Assembly (NCBI RefSeq): GCF_023373525.1
Contig: NZ_CP097218.1
Location: 4,216,001 to 4,280,000 of the forward strand
DNA: 64,000 nt
Reading direction: 5' to 3'
Source: Brachybacterium kimchii
GTDB lineage: Bacteria > Actinomycetota > Actinomycetes > Actinomycetales > Dermabacteraceae
Numbering within the stretch: position 1 is the first letter of the stretch; each line of letters starts with the position of its first letter. The notes under the pieces were generated by a model, which was not told where the DNA came from, did no database searches, and was given only the letters and a program-made list of their open reading frames with translations. Of the stretch, positions 47,489 to 57,635 are shown piece by piece. The position numbers and the translations under genes are program-made.

Positions 47489-48130
47489 TCAGGCCTCCGG
47501 TCCGCTGACCACGCGCACGGTGCCGCCGGTGAGCCCGTAGACGGCGCCCGCGAGCACGATCTCGCCGCGATCCTCGGCCTCCCGCACGATGCTCGAGCGC
47601 TCGCGCAGCTCGTCGAGGGTGCCCAGCACGTGGGCCTCGACCGCGTGCGCGGCGGGGTCCTCGGGATCGAGGTGGTCGCGCACGTGCTCGACGAGGATCG
47701 GCATCTCACCGGGCAGCTGCGTGCCCTCCTGGATCGCCTCGACGGTCGCGCCGACGGCGCCGCAGGACTCGTGGCCCAGCACCAGCACGACCCGCACGCC
47801 CAGCACGGCGACGGCGAACTCGACCGAGGCCTGCATCGAGCGGCCCAGGACGTGACCCGCGTTGCGGGAGACGAACACGTCGCCGAAGCCCTGGTCGAAC
47901 AGCAGCTCGACGGGCACGCGGGAATCCGAGCACCCCAGCACCGAGGCGTAGGGGGCCTGGCCGGTCTCGAGCAGGCGCCTGCGCGCCTCGTCCTGGTGCG
48001 GGTGGAGCACATCGCCGTCCACGAATCGCCGATTGCCCTCGAGCAGCGCGGTGAACGCCTGCTCCGGGGTCGAGGAGGGGGAGGGGGCCGAGGACGCAGG
48101 GTTCGCGCCGGTCACGTCGGAGTCGTTCAC
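47489..48130 (-). CDS. Beta-class carbonic anhydrase
   Basis: A 213-residue enzyme interconverting CO2 and bicarbonate. The zinc ligands are Cys67 (in CSDSR), His120 and Cys123 (in GHESC), with the Asp69-Arg71 dyad. A Ser/Pro-rich N-terminal 22 residues precede the fold. The start is GTG 48130 with GGAAGGAAG upstream. It is divergent from the ThrE-like exporter, with 90 bases between. Confidence 0.93.
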   Translation of the reverse strand: MNDSDVTGANPASSAPSPSSTPEQAFTALLEGNRRFVDGDVLHPHQDEARRRLLETGQAPYASVLGCSDSRVPVELLFDQGFGDVFVSRNAGHVLGRSMQASVEFAVAVLGVRVVLVLGHESCGAVGATVEAIQEGTQLPGEMPILVEHVRDHLDPEDPAAHAVEAHVLGTLDELRERSSIVREAEDRGEIVLAGAVYGLTGGTVRVVSGPEA

Positions 48131-48220
48131 AGATGTCTTCCTTCCGGGGTGCCGTGCGCACAGGGTCGCCCGCTGGAGGGGTGGCGCGCAGGCGCCCGTC
48201 AGTGTGACACGATTCGGGCC

Positions 48221-49747
48221 GTGCCCACCGACATCGTCCGCCTGCACTCCGTCTTCGACCTCGCCATGCGCGTCGGCGAGGGGATGCTGACCAACGGAGC
48301 CGCCGCCTCCGAGGTCACGGCGACCGTGCTCAGGATCATCAGCTCCTCGGGTCTCCGTGATGTCGTGGTGGAGGTCACCTTCAACCAGGTGTCGCTGTCC
48401 TACCTCCCCGACGACTACTCGACGCCGTTCACGAGGATCCGCGCGACCGGCAGCCGCGTGCAGGACTTCGCGCGGCTCTCGGCCTTCGAGGAGGTGACCG
48501 AGCACTACATCCTGGGCACCGTGAGCCTCGAGGAGGCGCTCGTCCAGGTGCGCTCGATCCCGCAGCAGAGACCGCACTATCCGCGGTGGCTCGCGTTCCT
48601 GGGGTTCGCGGTGATGGGCGGTGCGGCGGCCTTCAGCTTCGGGGGCACGATCCTGGTGGTGCTCACCGCGACCCTCGCCAGCGGCGCCCTGGTCGCCCTC
48701 ACCGAGGTGATGGCGGCGCGCCAGATCCCCATGTTCTTCGGACAGGCCGCGGGAGGGCTCATCGGGGTGGTCGTCGCCGTGGTGCTGCATGCCCTCGCGC
48801 CCGCCCAGAACTCGGCCATCGTGGTGGTGGCCTGCATCATCGTGCTGCTCGCAGGTCTCGCCTCGATCGGGTCCATGCAGGACGCGATCACCGGCTGGTA
48901 CGTCACCGCGTCGGCCCGCATCCTGGAGACGCTCATGCTCACCGTGGGCATCGTGGTGGGCGTGCGCGCCGGGCTCCTGGGGGCCGAGCTGCTCGGGCTC
49001 CACATCTCGGTCGAGGCGACCGCCCCCGTCACCCTCGCCTCCCTCGTCGCGGCCGCCGTCTCCGGTGCCGTGATGGGTCTCGGGTTCGCCGTCGGCACCT
49101 TCACCCCGGCCCGGGTGCTGGGCTGGATGGCCATGGTCTCCTCGGTCTCCGCGGTCGTCGTCTACCTGCTCACCGAGTTCGTGTTCGACCGCGTCTGGGC
49201 CTCCGCGTGCGCGGCGTTCGTGGTCGGCGTGCTCGCCGTGCTCGTGGCCCGACGGGTGCGCGCCCCCGCGCTCGCCCTGATGATGGGCGGGATCATCCCG
49301 CTGGTGCCCGGCAGCCGCATCTACCGCGGGCTGCTCGCGCTGAGCGAGGATATCGGCCGCGGCGGCGCCGAGCTGTTCAGCGCGGCGGAGATCGCCGTGG
49401 CGATCGCCGCGGGCGCCGTGCTCGGCCAGCTGCTCGCGACCCGTGTGCTGAGCCGCCGCGGCGCGGCGGGCTGGGCGTTCACGCCCGTCGTCGCGACGCC
49501 CTTCCAGACGCCTCGCCGTCGCCGTCTGACGCTCCCTCGGCGCCGTCGGCGCGACGCGGGCCGCATCGAACCCTCTACGATGACCGGAGAGATGTCGGCC
49601 CTGCCGCCGTCGGTCCTCCACGACCTCCAGCAGGAGCTCGATCTCGATGCTCCCGCAGGGGCCGTGGGCGGCCCGGGCGGCCACGCCGGATCCGGCACCA
49701 CCGACGGCGCGCGACGGAGCGACGCCCCCACCCAGGAGGACCGATGA
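48221..49747 (+). CDS. Threonine/serine exporter family protein (ThrE-like)
   Basis: A 508-residue membrane protein with an N-terminal soluble region (EGMLTNGAAASEVT, the DUF1212/ThrE motif), then about ten helices covering the ThrE and ThrE_2 halves in one chain, and an 80-residue charged tail. It resembles the Corynebacterium threonine exporter. Export of small hydroxy amino acids is likely. GTG 48221 has CACGAT 7 bases upstream. It overlaps the next gene by 4 bases. Confidence 0.88.
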   Translation: MPTDIVRLHSVFDLAMRVGEGMLTNGAAASEVTATVLRIISSSGLRDVVVEVTFNQVSLSYLPDDYSTPFTRIRATGSRVQDFARLSAFEEVTEHYILGTVSLEEALVQVRSIPQQRPHYPRWLAFLGFAVMGGAAAFSFGGTILVVLTATLASGALVALTEVMAARQIPMFFGQAAGGLIGVVVAVVLHALAPAQNSAIVVVACIIVLLAGLASIGSMQDAITGWYVTASARILETLMLTVGIVVGVRAGLLGAELLGLHISVEATAPVTLASLVAAAVSGAVMGLGFAVGTFTPARVLGWMAMVSSVSAVVVYLLTEFVFDRVWASACAAFVVGVLAVLVARRVRAPALALMMGGIIPLVPGSRIYRGLLALSEDIGRGGAELFSAAEIAVAIAAGAVLGQLLATRVLSRRGAAGWAFTPVVATPFQTPRRRRLTLPRRRRRDAGRIEPSTMTGEMSALPPSVLHDLQQELDLDAPAGAVGGPGGHAGSGTTDGARRSDAPTQEDR

Positions 49748-50817
49748 CCACCACACTCCTCGCCACGGGCTGCTATTCGACCTCCGGCTCCGGCCGGGGC
49801 AGCGGCATCGAGCTGCTGCGATGGTCACCGGACCCGGGGGCCGACGTCGCCGCCGGCGGCGTCGAGGTCCTCGCCCGCGCCGAGGTCCCTGACCCCTCGT
49901 TCGTCATCTGGAGCGAGGACGGCGCGCTGCTGTACGCGGTCACCGAGACCAGCCCCACCCACGTGCTCGCCCTGCGCCCCAGCGAGGACCTCGCCTCCCT
50001 CGAGACCGTCGCCGACATCGCCCTGCGCGGGGAGGGCGGCTGCCACCTCGCGCTCGGGCCCGACGGCCGCACCCTCATCGTGGCCCAGTACGGCTCGGGC
50101 AGCGTCGAGACGCTCGCGCTCGACGAGGACGGCGTGCCCGTCTCCCTCATCGACGAGGACGACCACGGCGACTTCGGCGAGGGGCGCACCGCCCATCCCC
50201 ATCAGGTCGTCCTCCTGCCCGGCACCGACCTCGTCGCCGTGCCGGATCTGGGCCTGGACCGCGTGATGCTCTACCAGCAGGACATCGACGGGCACATCGA
50301 CCTGGCCGCCGAGATCGCGCTCGAGCGGGGGAGCGGGCCCCGGCACCTCGCCGCCGACCACGAGAGCTCCGAGCTGCACGTCTCCTGCGAGCTCAGCGGC
50401 CGCATCGCGACCGCCGTGCGCGCCCGGCCGGGCAGCACCGAACGGCAGTTCGTGGGCGACGGCTCCTCGATCGAGGCGAGCTGGAAGGTGTCCTCGAGCG
50501 TCCCGTCGAGCGGCGTCGAGGGGGAGAACGCGATCTCCCATCTCGAGCTGACGGACGACGAGCATCATCTGCTGGTCGCCAACCGCGGCCCGAACACCCT
50601 GAGCGTGCTCGACCGCGGCCAGATCGCCCCGCAGCTGATCGCCGAGACCGGCGTGGGCGCCCACCCGCGCCACTTCACCCAGGCGCAGGGGCATATCCTG
50701 GTCGCCGCGCAGGAGGCGGACCGCATCGATGTCCTGCGCTTCGACGGCCGGGACCTGACGATCGCCTCCGATCCGATCCCCTCGCCGTCCGTCAGCTGCC
50801 TCGCCCCGCGCCCCTGA
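49744..50817 (+). CDS. Lactonase-family seven-bladed beta-propeller protein
   Basis: A 357-residue protein of the 6-phosphogluconolactonase (YbhE-type) family. Blade motifs include GGCHLALGPDGRTLIVAQYGSGS, HPHQVVLLPG, GPRHLA, AISHLELTDDEHHLLVANRGPN and GAHPRHF. It may hydrolyse 6-phosphogluconolactone or another sugar lactone; adjacency to galactokinase suggests sugar metabolism. It starts at an ATGA overlap with AGGAGG just before. Confidence 0.85.
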   Translation: MTTTLLATGCYSTSGSGRGSGIELLRWSPDPGADVAAGGVEVLARAEVPDPSFVIWSEDGALLYAVTETSPTHVLALRPSEDLASLETVADIALRGEGGCHLALGPDGRTLIVAQYGSGSVETLALDEDGVPVSLIDEDDHGDFGEGRTAHPHQVVLLPGTDLVAVPDLGLDRVMLYQQDIDGHIDLAAEIALERGSGPRHLAADHESSELHVSCELSGRIATAVRARPGSTERQFVGDGSSIEASWKVSSSVPSSGVEGENAISHLELTDDEHHLLVANRGPNTLSVLDRGQIAPQLIAETGVGAHPRHFTQAQGHILVAAQEADRIDVLRFDGRDLTIASDPIPSPSVSCLAPRP

Positions 50818-50892
50818 GCTCCGCCGCTCGCGAGGGCGAATCCAGAGACCGGCCCGCCCGGGCCGCCCCCGACCAGAAGGAACCGCACCCCC

Positions 50893-52101
50893 ATGTCGAG
50901 CGACGCCGTCATCCTCGAGGCCCCCGATCGCGGCGAGACCGTGGACGCCACCGCCCGCGCCTTCGCCGAAGCCTTCGGATACGAGCCCGACGGCGTGTGG
51001 TCCGCCCCGGGCCGCGTGAACATCATCGGTGAGCACGTGGACTACCAGGACGGCCTGTGCCTGCCGATGGCGATCTCCCACCGTTGCTTCGTCGCCGCGG
51101 CCCGCACGCCCACCGATCTGGTGCGCGTGCGCTCCGCGCAGAGCGACGTCGTCTTCGAGGGGCAGGCCGGGGATCTCGCCCCGGACGCCGTCGAGGGCTG
51201 GCCCGCCTACGTGACCGGCGTGCTCTGGGCCCTGCGCCCCTTCATCAGCGGCGCCGTCCAGCAGGGCGTGGACATCTACCTCGACGGCCATGTGCCGCTG
51301 GGATCCGGGCTCTCCTCGAGCGCGTCCGTCGAGTGCGCGAGCGCCGAGGCCCTCGAGTCGCTGCTGAGCCTGGGCACGACGCCCCTCGACCGCGTGCGCG
51401 CGTGCATCGCCGCGGAGAACGACTTCGTGGGCGCCTCGACCGGCGGCCTCGACCAGTCCGCCTCGGTGCTCGCCCGCGAGGGCCGCGCGCTGCTGCTGGA
51501 CTGCCGCGACTTCTCGACCACCCCGGTGGCCTGGGACCTCGCCGGCCAGGGCCTCGCCCTGCTCATCACCGACACCCGCGCCGAGCACTCCCACGCCGGA
51601 GGGGAGTACGCCGACCGCCGCCGCGACAGCGAGCGCGCGGCGGAGATCCTGGGCGTGGGGACCCTGCGCGACATCGACCCGGCGGGTCTCGACGAGGCCC
51701 TCGGCCGGATCGACGACGAGGTGGTCCGCCGCCGCGCGCGCCACGTGATCACGGAGATCCAGCGCGTGCGGGACTTCGACGCGCTGCTCGAGCGCGGCAG
51801 CGTCCGCGAGGGCGTCGCGCAGCTGGGCGCCCTGCTGAACGCCTCCCACGACTCCCTGCGCGACGATTACGAGGTCACCGTCCCCGCGCTCGACGTCGCC
51901 GTGGACGCCGCCCGTGCGGCCGGAGCGCACGGCTCCCGCATGACCGGCGGCGGATTCGGCGGCTCCACGATCGCCCTGGTGGAGGCGGACTCCGCCCAGG
52001 ACGTCGCCCAGGCGATCGCCGACGCCTTCGCCCGCGAGGGCCTCGGCTCCCCGGCGTTCTTCCTCGCCCTCCCGGAGGACGGCTCCGGCCAGGACCGCTG
52101 A
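50893..52101 (+). CDS. galK: Galactokinase
   Basis: A 402-residue GHMP kinase. The galactose-binding signature GRVNIIGEHVDYQDG (about residues 40-54), the ATP-binding PLGSGLSSSASVE and the C-terminal MTGGGFGGSTIAL are intact. It phosphorylates galactose at C1 in the Leloir pathway; galT and galE are not in the window. AGAAGGA precedes the ATG by about 11 bases. Its stop is 3 bases from the convergent deaminase stop. Confidence 0.93.
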   Translation: MSSDAVILEAPDRGETVDATARAFAEAFGYEPDGVWSAPGRVNIIGEHVDYQDGLCLPMAISHRCFVAAARTPTDLVRVRSAQSDVVFEGQAGDLAPDAVEGWPAYVTGVLWALRPFISGAVQQGVDIYLDGHVPLGSGLSSSASVECASAEALESLLSLGTTPLDRVRACIAAENDFVGASTGGLDQSASVLAREGRALLLDCRDFSTTPVAWDLAGQGLALLITDTRAEHSHAGGEYADRRRDSERAAEILGVGTLRDIDPAGLDEALGRIDDEVVRRRARHVITEIQRVRDFDALLERGSVREGVAQLGALLNASHDSLRDDYEVTVPALDVAVDAARAAGAHGSRMTGGGFGGSTIALVEADSAQDVAQAIADAFAREGLGSPAFFLALPEDGSGQDR

Positions 52102-52104
52102 GGC

Positions 52105-53145
52105 TCAGCCGCGGGAGCGAACCGTCGGTTCCGCGTCGAGCCACGCGGCGACCCCGGCGAGCAGGCGCTCGCGCGTCTCCGCGTCGGCCCGTGAGAGGCG
52201 GATCGAGTCGGCCGCGAGGCCCGCGAGCTCGGCGTCGGTGAAGCCCGCCTCGCGTGCGATCTCGTACTGCGCGAGCAGCCGCGAGCCGAACAGGAGCGGG
52301 TCGTCGGCGCCCAGCGCGATCCGCGCTCCCGCCTCCCGCAGGCGCCGCAGGGGCACGTCCCCGGCGGAGGGGTACACCCCGAGGGCCGCGTTCGAGGCGG
52401 GGCACACCTCGAGCCCCACGCCCTGAGCGGCGAGGCGCTCGAGCAGGCGCGGGTCGTCGGCCGATCGCACCCCGTGGCCCAGCCGATCGGGATGCAGATG
52501 GTCGACGACCTCGCGGAGATGGTCGGGCCCCAGCAGCTCGCCGCCGTGCGGCACCGAGGCCAGCCCCGCCTCGCGGGCGATGCGGAAGGCCGGTGCGAAC
52601 TCCGAGGTCGCGCCGCGGCGCTCGTCGTTCGAGAGGCCGAAGCCGACCACGCGATCGGCGTTGCGCGCGGCCAGCCGCGCGAGGGTCCGCGCGTCCAGCG
52701 GGTGGCGGGTGCGGGAGGCGGCGACCACGATCCCGATGCTCAGCCCCAGGGCGCGCTCGGTGCGCTCGGCCTCGTCGAGGACGATCTCGAGCGCGGGGGT
52801 GATCCCGCCGACGTGCCCCGCGTAGCCCGTGGGGTCGACCTGCAGCTCGAGCCGACCGGAGCCCTCCGCGAGGTCGTCCTCGGCGGCCTCGCGCACGATC
52901 CGGCGCATCGCCTCCTCGCCGTCGACGACGTGGCGCGCGGCGTCGTACTGGCGCTGGAAGCGGAACCAGCCGCGACGCGTGGCGTCCACGTGCAGCGCCT
53001 CGTCGGCGTGCAGGATCCGCGGCAGGCGGATGCCGCGCTCGGCGGCCATCGACACGAGCGTGTCCCGGCGCATCGACCCCGTGAAGTGCAGGTGCAGGTG
53101 CGCCTTGGGGAGGGTCCGGAGGTCGCGCCGGGCGGGCGTGCTCAC
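52105..53145 (-). CDS. add: Adenosine deaminase-family protein
   Basis: A 346-residue metal-dependent deaminase. Zinc ligands His18 and His20 (HLHLHFTG), the ASVPHGGE and LGHGVRS histidines, and [10 protein letters not shown] are present. It deaminates adenosine or a related purine such as adenine. The usual SLNTDDP is [10 protein letters not shown] here, so specificity is uncertain. GTG 53145 overlaps the aminotransferase stop (GTGA), so both form an operon. Confidence 0.88.
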   Translation of the reverse strand: MSTPARRDLRTLPKAHLHLHFTGSMRRDTLVSMAAERGIRLPRILHADEALHVDATRRGWFRFQRQYDAARHVVDGEEAMRRIVREAAEDDLAEGSGRLELQVDPTGYAGHVGGITPALEIVLDEAERTERALGLSIGIVVAASRTRHPLDARTLARLAARNADRVVGFGLSNDERRGATSEFAPAFRIAREAGLASVPHGGELLGPDHLREVVDHLHPDRLGHGVRSADDPRLLERLAAQGVGLEVCPASNAALGVYPSAGDVPLRRLREAGARIALGADDPLLFGSRLLAQYEIAREAGFTDAELAGLAADSIRLSRADAETRERLLAGVAAWLDAEPTVRSRG

Positions 53146-54422
53146 TCGGCGAGCAGTGCGGCCAGGCGCTCCATGCCCTCGGCGAGGTCCTCGTCGGCCA
53201 GGGCGTAGGAGAAGCGCAGGTGCCCGGGGGCGCCGAAGGCCTCGCCCGGGACGGCCGCGACCTCGGCGTGCTCGAGGACGACCTCGGCGAGCTGGGCGCT
53301 GGTCTCCACGTGCGTGCCGCGGATCGTGCGGCCCAGCACCGCTGTCACGTCGGGGAAGGCGTAGAAGGCGCCCTTCGGGGTGGGCACGCGGAATCCGTCG
53401 ATGCTCGAGAGCGCCTCGACGATGGTGCGGCGACGGCGGTCGAAGGCCTCGCGCATCCTCTCCACGTCGTCCATCGGCCCGGTGAGCGCGGCGAGCGCCG
53501 CCCGCTGCGCGACGTTGTTGACGTTGCTGGTGAGGTGGGACTGCAGGTTCGAGGCGCCCTTGACGATGTCCTTCGGGCCGATCATCCAGCCCACGCGCCA
53601 GCCGGTCATCGCGAAGGTCTTGGCGACGCCGTTGAGGAGCACCGTGGTCTCGGCGAGCTCGGGCACGGCGTCCAGGATCGAGACGAAGGGGACGCCGTCG
53701 TAGGTGAGGTGCTGGTAGATCTCGTCGGAGATCACCCAGATCCCGTGCTCGAGCGCCCAGCGGCCGATCTCCTCGAGCTGCGCCCGGCTCATCACGGAGC
53801 CCGTCGGGTTCGACGGCGAGCACAGCAGGATCGCGCGGGTCGCGGGGGTGCGCGCGGCCTCGAGCTGCGCGAGCGTGGGCAGGTAGTCCTGGTCGGCGCC
53901 GGAGAGCACCTCGACCTCGCGGGCGCCGGCGAGGCGGATCGCCTCGGGGTAGGTGGTCCAGTAGGGGGCGGGCAGGATGACCTCGTCGCCCGGGTCCAGC
54001 AGGCTCGCGAAGGCCTCGTAGACGGCCTGCTTGCCGCCGTTGGTGACGAGCACCTGCGCGGGATCGACCTCGATGCCGTCGGTGCGCAGCGTCGCCCCGG
54101 CGATCGCCTGACGCAGCTCGGGAAGGCCCGCGGCGGGGCTGTAGCGGTGGTTGCGCGGGTCGGCGGCGGCGTCCTGCGCGGCGGAGACGACGTGCGCGGG
54201 GGTCGGGAAGTCCGGCTCGCCCGCGCCGAAGCCGATCACCGGTCGCCCGGCGGCCTTGAGCGCCTTCGCCTTCGCGTCCACCGCGAGGGTCGCGGACTCG
54301 GCGATCGCCCCGATGCGCGCGGAGAGGCGCCGCGCGGACGCTCCTGCTCCGGGGTCGCCGACGGCCGATGGCGAGGCGGTCTGGGAGGGCTGGGAGGCTG
54401 CGGAGGGCGTGTTCTCGTTCAC
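53142..54422 (-). CDS. Class I/II aminotransferase, aspartate aminotransferase-like
   Basis: A 426-residue PLP enzyme. Fold type I motifs: [53 protein letters not shown] and the PLP lysine in [16 protein letters not shown]. This is the subgroup containing Thermus-type aspartate/prephenate aminotransferases. A Ser/Ala-rich tail of 30 residues precedes the fold. GTG 54422 has CAGGAT exactly 7 bases upstream; GGAGG directly abuts the codon and is too close to act as Shine-Dalgarno. Confidence 0.9.
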   Translation of the reverse strand: MNENTPSAASQPSQTASPSAVGDPGAGASARRLSARIGAIAESATLAVDAKAKALKAAGRPVIGFGAGEPDFPTPAHVVSAAQDAAADPRNHRYSPAAGLPELRQAIAGATLRTDGIEVDPAQVLVTNGGKQAVYEAFASLLDPGDEVILPAPYWTTYPEAIRLAGAREVEVLSGADQDYLPTLAQLEAARTPATRAILLCSPSNPTGSVMSRAQLEEIGRWALEHGIWVISDEIYQHLTYDGVPFVSILDAVPELAETTVLLNGVAKTFAMTGWRVGWMIGPKDIVKGASNLQSHLTSNVNNVAQRAALAALTGPMDDVERMREAFDRRRRTIVEALSSIDGFRVPTPKGAFYAFPDVTAVLGRTIRGTHVETSAQLAEVVLEHAEVAAVPGEAFGAPGHLRFSYALADEDLAEGMERLAALLAE

Positions 54423-54550
54423 CCTCCACATCCTGGCAGAGCGCAGGTGAACGTGCCAGATCACGCGCCGGCCCGGGCCCCGTCGGCCGCTCGCCCGGGC
54501 CCCGGCGTGCGCCTGCGCTGGTCCACGGTGTGATCCGGGACGCGGGGGAT

Positions 54551-54579
54551 TCGCCCGTGCGCCGGGTCATGGGTATGCT
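54551..54579 (+). promoter_or_regulatory. Promoter of the tRNA-Trp/secE/nusG unit
   Basis: TTCGCC (54551-54556) and TATGCT (54574-54579) are separated by 17 bases, a good housekeeping sigma promoter. It would start the transcript about 75 bases before tRNA-Trp. Confidence 0.6.
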
Positions 54580-54662
54580 GTTCGTCGGTCCTCAGGGTCC
54601 GGCGGACTCGTGTCGCCCGGAACCACCCCACCAGGGAGGACCTCGCAGGAGAGATCCTGCGA

Positions 54663-54735
54663 AGGGCAGTGGCGCAATTGGTAGCGCAGCGGTCTCCAAA
54701 ACCGCAGGTTGCAGGTTCGAGTCCTGTCTGCCCTG
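54663..54735 (+). tRNA. tRNA-Trp (anticodon CCA)
   Basis: Acceptor arms AGGGCAG (54663-54669) and CTGCCCT (54728-54734) pair. The anticodon arm GCGGT / CTCCAAA / ACCGC gives anticodon CCA at 54696-54698, and the T loop reads GTTCGAGTC. The 3' CCA is not encoded, unlike tRNA-Arg above. It lies just before secE, the usual actinobacterial order. Confidence 0.97.
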
Positions 54736-54800
54736 CTCGTCCGATCGGACCAGACGTCCGGACGGACGCGGATGCACCCGACGAGATCGGACAGACCAGA

Positions 54801-55073
54801 GTGAGCTCCAGCCACACCTCCCCGGCGACTCCCCACGAGGGGCGTCGCAAGGACGACGGGTCCAGGAACCCGTTCGTGGCGATCGGCCTGTTCGTCCGCC
54901 AGGTCATCGCTGAGCTCAAGAAGGTCGTCATCCCGACGCGCAAGGAGCTCGCCGTGTACGCGGTGACCGTCCTCATGTTCGTCTTCGTGATGATCCTTCT
55001 GGTGTTCGGCCTCGATTTCGTCTTCGGCTGGCTGTCCCGGATCACCTTCGTGGTCCCCGACTCCGGGCTCTGA
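54801..55073 (+). CDS. secE: Preprotein translocase subunit SecE
   Basis: A 90-residue single-helix subunit of the SecYEG channel. The conserved cytoplasmic amphipathic helix VRQVIAELKKVVIPTRKEL precedes the membrane helix (about residues 48-75). The GTG at 54801 has no good Shine-Dalgarno, though it is the only suitable start downstream of the tRNA. It lies between tRNA-Trp and nusG. Confidence 0.95.
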   Translation: MSSSHTSPATPHEGRRKDDGSRNPFVAIGLFVRQVIAELKKVVIPTRKELAVYAVTVLMFVFVMILLVFGLDFVFGWLSRITFVVPDSGL

Positions 55074-55143
55074 GTCCGCGCCGAGCGCGTGCGGGGCCGA
55101 AGCGCCCGACCCGATCCACAGCCGGTAGGAAAGCAGGTTCACG

Positions 55144-56058
55144 GTGGCGAACGACCAGTCAGACTCCTTCGAGGACACCTACGAGGGCGTCGACTCCTCT
55201 CTCGCGTTCTCCGCGTCCCCCGAGTCCGGCCGTCCCGATGACTCCGCGTCCCCCGAGGCCGCCGACGGCGAGGACGCCGCCGCAGCCACCGAGGGCGAGC
55301 AGGGCACCGCGGACGACGCCAGCGCCGAGGGCGCTTCCGACGAGGCTCCGGCCGACGGTTCCGCGGACGGCGAGGCCTCTGCGGAGGACGCCTCCTCCGA
55401 CGACGCCGCCGAGGGCGGGGACGCCTCCGATGAGGGCCCGAGCGCCGAGGAGCAGATCGCCGCGCTCAAGCGCCAGCTGCGCTCGGCACTGGGCGAGTGG
55501 TACGTCGTCCACTCCTACTCCGGTCATGAGAACCGCGTGAAGACGCAGCTCACGACCCGCATCGAGACCCAGAACATGGAGGACTTCATCTTCCAGATCG
55601 AGGTCCCCATGGAGGATGCGACCGAGATCAAGAACGGCCAGAAGAAGGTCGTCCGCCGCGTCCGGGTCCCCGGGTACGTCCTGGTGCGCATGGACCTGAC
55701 CGACGAGTCCTGGCGGGTCGTGCGCGACACCCCCGGTGTCACCGGGTTCGTGGGCAACGCGACCGACCCGACCCCGCTGACCTTCGACGAGATCTTCTCG
55801 CTGCTCGAGCCGAGCATCGGGCTGCCCGAGAAGAAGCGCGCCTCCTCCGCGGGCGGCTCCTCGCGCGCCGCCGCCGCGCAGAAGGTCCCCGCCTTCGCCG
55901 TCGGCGAGTCCGTGACCGTCATGGACGGTCCGTTCGAGACCATGCCCGCCACGATCTCCGAGATCGACGGCGAGCACCAGAAGCTCCAGGTCCTCGTGTC
56001 CATCTTCGGACGCGAGACCCCGGTGGAGCTGGCCTTCGACCAGGTCGCCAAGATCTGA
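55144..56058 (+). CDS. nusG: Transcription termination/antitermination protein NusG
   Basis: A 304-residue protein. The NGN domain begins at about residue 116 ([39 protein letters not shown]) and the KOW domain covers the C-terminal 55 residues ([18 protein letters not shown]). Before them lie about 100 residues almost wholly Ala, Asp, Glu, Ser and Gly. NusG couples RNA polymerase to ribosomes or Rho. GTG 55144 has AGGAA upstream. Confidence 0.96.
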   Translation: MANDQSDSFEDTYEGVDSSLAFSASPESGRPDDSASPEAADGEDAAAATEGEQGTADDASAEGASDEAPADGSADGEASAEDASSDDAAEGGDASDEGPSAEEQIAALKRQLRSALGEWYVVHSYSGHENRVKTQLTTRIETQNMEDFIFQIEVPMEDATEIKNGQKKVVRRVRVPGYVLVRMDLTDESWRVVRDTPGVTGFVGNATDPTPLTFDEIFSLLEPSIGLPEKKRASSAGGSSRAAAAQKVPAFAVGESVTVMDGPFETMPATISEIDGEHQKLQVLVSIFGRETPVELAFDQVAKI

Positions 56059-56107
56059 TCCGAGTCCGGCTCGGCGCCGCCCCTCGAGCCCCGCGCTCGA
56101 GTCACGC

Positions 56108-56216
56108 GCCATCGGCGTCCCGATCCGTCGGGATGCCATCGGCGTCCTGATCCGTCGGGACGCCGCAGGCAGCCCGGCCCGCCGGGATGCCGCCGGCCCC
56201 CGGCCCGTCCGGGGAG
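56108..56216. repeat. Four imperfect 27-bp tandem repeats between nusG and rplK
   Basis: Units at 56108-56134, 56135-56161, 56162-56188 and 56189-56216 (the last 28 bases). Copies 1 and 2 differ at only two positions; copies 3 and 4 have drifted. Each centres on a short dyad of the form CCCGA-TCCG-TCGGG. No coding sequence covers it. Confidence 0.85.
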
Positions 56217-56275
56217 CCGCAGGTGGGAGGAGCTTGATGAGCTCCGCCCGGACCACGACCACAGAAGGAAGAGCA

Positions 56276-56707
56276 ATGGCTCCCAAGAAGAAGATCGCGA
56301 GCATCATCAAGCTCCAGATCCAGGCCGGCCAGGCCACCCCTGCGCCGCCCGTGGGTCCCGCGCTCGGCGCCGCCGGCGTGAACATGATGGAGTTCGTCAA
56401 GGCGTACAACGACCGGACGGCCGACCAGCGCGGCAACATCATCCCGGTCGAGATCACCGTGTACGAGGACCGCTCGTTCACGTTCGTGACCAAGACGCCG
56501 CCGGCCGCCGAGCTGATCAAGAAGGCCGCCGGTCTGCAGAAGGGCTCTGCGACCCCGCACACCGACAAGGTCGGCAAGATCTCGATGGACCAGGTCCGCG
56601 AGATCGCGGAGACGAAGATGCCGGACCTGAACGCGAACGACATCGACGCGGCCGCGAAGATCGTGGCCGGGACCGCTCGGTCCATGGGCATCACGGTGGA
56701 GGGCTGA
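56276..56707 (+). CDS. rplK: 50S ribosomal protein L11
   Basis: A 143-residue protein of the GTPase-associated centre. The N-terminal [26 protein letters not shown] region and the rRNA-binding C-terminal domain ([23 protein letters not shown]) are complete. ATG 56276 has AGAAGGAAG upstream. It is followed 5 bases later by rplA. Confidence 0.97.
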   Translation: MAPKKKIASIIKLQIQAGQATPAPPVGPALGAAGVNMMEFVKAYNDRTADQRGNIIPVEITVYEDRSFTFVTKTPPAAELIKKAAGLQKGSATPHTDKVGKISMDQVREIAETKMPDLNANDIDAAAKIVAGTARSMGITVEG

Positions 56708-56712
56708 TCACG

Positions 56713-57435
56713 ATGGCATTCAAGAGCAAGTCGTACAAGGACGCAGCGGCCAAGATCGACGAGGGCCGCTACTACTCGCCGCTGGACGCGATCCGTCTGG
56801 CGCAGCAGACCTCCCCGGCGAAGTTCGACGCTTCCGTCGAGGTCGCCATGCGCCTGGGCGTGGATCCGCGCCAGGCCGACCAGATGGTGCGCGGCACCGT
56901 CAACCTGCCCAACGGCACCGGCAAGACCGCCCGCGTGATCGTCTTCGCGACGGGTGCGCAGGCCGAGGCCGCTCTGGCGGCGGGCGCCGACGAGGTCGGC
57001 GACGACGACCTCGTCGAGAAGGTCGCCGGCGGCTGGACCGACTTCGACGCGGCCGTGGCCACGCCGAACCTCATGGGCAAGGTCGGAAAGCTGGGCCGCG
57101 TGCTCGGCCCGCGCGGCCTCATGCCGAACCCGAAGACCGGCACCGTCACGATGGACACCGCCAAGGCCGTGTCCGACATCAAGGGCGGCAAGATCGAGTT
57201 CCGCGTGGACCGTGCGGCGAACCTGCACTTCATCATCGGGAAGGTCTCCTTCTCCGATGCGCAGCTCACCGAGAACTACGTGGCAGCGCTCGAGGAGATC
57301 CTGCGACTGAAGCCGTCCTCCTCGAAGGGCCGCTACATCAGCAAGATCACCGTGTCCACCACCATGGGCCCGGGCGTCCCGGTCGACGTGAACCGCACGC
57401 GCAACCTCACCGAGGACACCGACGAGGCCGCCTGA
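56713..57435 (+). CDS. rplA: 50S ribosomal protein L1
   Basis: A 240-residue stalk-base protein. Family motifs include [24 protein letters not shown] and [15 protein letters not shown]1 normally represses its own operon by binding its mRNA. A likely Shine-Dalgarno (GGAGGG) overlaps the end of rplK. A terminator follows. Confidence 0.97.
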   Translation: MAFKSKSYKDAAAKIDEGRYYSPLDAIRLAQQTSPAKFDASVEVAMRLGVDPRQADQMVRGTVNLPNGTGKTARVIVFATGAQAEAALAAGADEVGDDDLVEKVAGGWTDFDAAVATPNLMGKVGKLGRVLGPRGLMPNPKTGTVTMDTAKAVSDIKGGKIEFRVDRAANLHFIIGKVSFSDAQLTENYVAALEEILRLKPSSSKGRYISKITVSTTMGPGVPVDVNRTRNLTEDTDEAA

Positions 57436-57497
57436 GCCGAGTCGTTCCTCGACTCCGTCCGCGCCGGGCGCCCGAGCCCGCACGCAGGACGTGCACC

Positions 57498-57533
57498 GAA
57501 GCCCCCGCACCGATCCGTCGGTGCGGGGGCTTC
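57498..57533 (+). terminator. Terminator of the rplK-rplA unit
   Basis: A perfect 16-bp stem (57498-57513 with 57518-57533) with a TCCG loop, ending in TTC, 62 bases after the rplA stop. Confidence 0.85.
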
Positions 57534-57635
57534 TCCGTCGGTGCCGGGCTTCCGCGCGGCGGGGCGGGACGGAGAGCGCCGCGGATGTGAGCGAGGTCGC
57601 CGCCATCCGGATGGCGCCGCCGCATGCGCCTCGGC

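Noticed and set aside
56102..56560. Minus-strand protein with 9-residue repeats over the 27-bp array
   Set aside because: Most of the frame is a shadow of rplK, and no ribosome binding site or homologous domain is visible.
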